Source: Winogradskyella pacifica (lineage in GTDB: Bacteria; Bacteroidota; Bacteroidia; Flavobacteriales; Flavobacteriaceae). Taken from it: a stretch of DNA of 64,000 bases. Both the position numbers and the translations under genes were made by a program. Shown here piece by piece: positions 63,720 to 64,000 of the stretch. Numbering within the stretch: the first letter of the stretch is position 1; each line of letters starts with the position of its first letter. Where the stretch lies: assembly GCF_013403915.1 (NCBI RefSeq), contig NZ_JABFDI010000003.1, forward strand, positions 1 through 64,000, in the 5' to 3' direction. The notes under the pieces are model-generated. The model made no database searches. It was not told the DNA's origin and worked only from the letters and a program-made list of their open reading frames with translations.

Positions 63720-63760
63720 TAGAAAAAAAAAGCCTCCTGAAAATATTTCAGGAGGCTTTG
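63720..63760 (-). terminator. Terminator of the downstream secreted-protein gene
   Basis: Stem AGCCTCCTGAAA / TTCAGGAGGCT is followed on the minus strand by nine T. It is 36 bases after the stop of the gene at 63797. Confidence 0.88.
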
Positions 63761-63796
63761 TATATAGTAATTGGAATTACTAATATGTTGCTTTAC

Positions 63797-64000
63797 TTAT
63801 TTAGTAACAACAAACTTCTTAGTAATGCTTGAGTTTCCAGTGGTAACTTTATATACATATAATCCTGCAGCTAAATTACTAGAATTAAATTCTGCTTTGT
63901 ATACTTTACCTGGGTAAGCTTCCTCATTGAATACACGACCAACATTACGACCGTTAATATCAAATACCTCTATCGATACGTTACCAGTTGCTTGAGGTGT
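63797..64000 (-). CDS. Type IX secreted protein, C-terminal part (partial)
   Basis: Only the last 67 codons lie in the window; the 5' part is beyond it. They form a type IX type-A sorting domain: NVSIEVFDINGRNVGRVFNE, YKAEFNSSNLAAGLYVYKV and the end SSITKKFVVTK. The passenger domain is unknown. It is exported by the system that includes GldKLMN. Confidence 0.85.
   Translation of the reverse strand, partial: TPQATGNVSIEVFDINGRNVGRVFNEEAYPGKVYKAEFNSSNLAAGLYVYKVTTGNSSITKKFVVTK

Overview
The window is ordinary chromosomal DNA of a flavobacterium (phylum Bacteroidota, family Flavobacteriaceae). Low G+C, promoters of the Bacteroidota type (-33 TTG and -7 TAnnTTTG), a near-absence of Shine-Dalgarno sequences, a complete gldKLMN motility/type IX secretion operon, secreted proteins ending in type IX sorting domains, and many families typical of the group (DUF983, DUF3667, DUF4293, BT_3928, SUSD-free envelope genes) all point there. 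I see no phage, transposase, CRISPR array or rRNA operon. The two tRNA genes are initiator tRNA-Met(CAT) and tRNA-Arg(ACG).

Layout. 0-8 kb, minus strand: a housekeeping cluster reading miaB, an outer-membrane-type lipoprotein, a receiverless sigma-54 activator, lptE, a TPR-like protein, secG, then groES-groEL. 8-18 kb, plus strand: two envelope proteins, topA, an arginase-fold protein with lost metal ligands, then gldK-gldL-gldM-gldN closed by a strong terminator. 18-28.6 kb: FAD oxidoreductase, DUF983, ABC-F ATPase, a three-gene RND efflux operon (adaptor, pump, TolC-like), a CPXCG protein and a leucine-rich repeat protein behind a LytTR-like operator. 28.7-34.6 kb: initiator tRNA, then a stress/signalling block (SYLF protein, short AraC protein, single-domain response regulator, CHASE3-PAS histidine kinase, two tiny genes sharing one promoter motif, a second AraC regulator). 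34.6-45.2 kb: TrmH methyltransferase, rho, DUF4293, a tiny membrane protein, a phosphoesterase, truA, an ABC exporter, and a minus-strand set of two DUF3667 proteins, the c-di-AMP cyclase cdaA, a lipoprotein and folP.

45.2-51.9 kb: DUF1599, four-helix protein, DoxX/BT_3928 protein, DppB-like permease, tpiA, a porin, prmA and clpS. 51.9-56 kb, minus strand: a sulfur locus made of a Crp/Fnr regulator with a cysteine cluster, a two-part YeeE-type transporter, a TauE-type exporter and a persulfide-dioxygenase/rhodanese fusion. Two CRP-like palindromes sit at matching distances upstream of near-perfect -7 boxes, so the regulator probably switches on both transcripts. 56-64 kb: tRNA-Arg, Ohr, an unlisted 50-aa gene, a multidomain secreted endonuclease, a BlaI/BlaR1-like pair with an operator over its promoter, a Ca/Na antiporter, repeats, a decayed type IX sorting-domain gene and the 3' end of an intact one running off the window.

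The most interesting signals are regulatory: the palindrome/-7 geometry at the sulfur genes (and a related one at tpiA), the shared motif before two tiny stress genes, the BlaI operator, and the LytTR-like direct repeat. The arginase-like pseudoenzyme beside gldKLMN and the sorting-domain relic are the most unusual coding observations. Starts were moved from the longest reading frame where promoter position or family N-termini demanded it.
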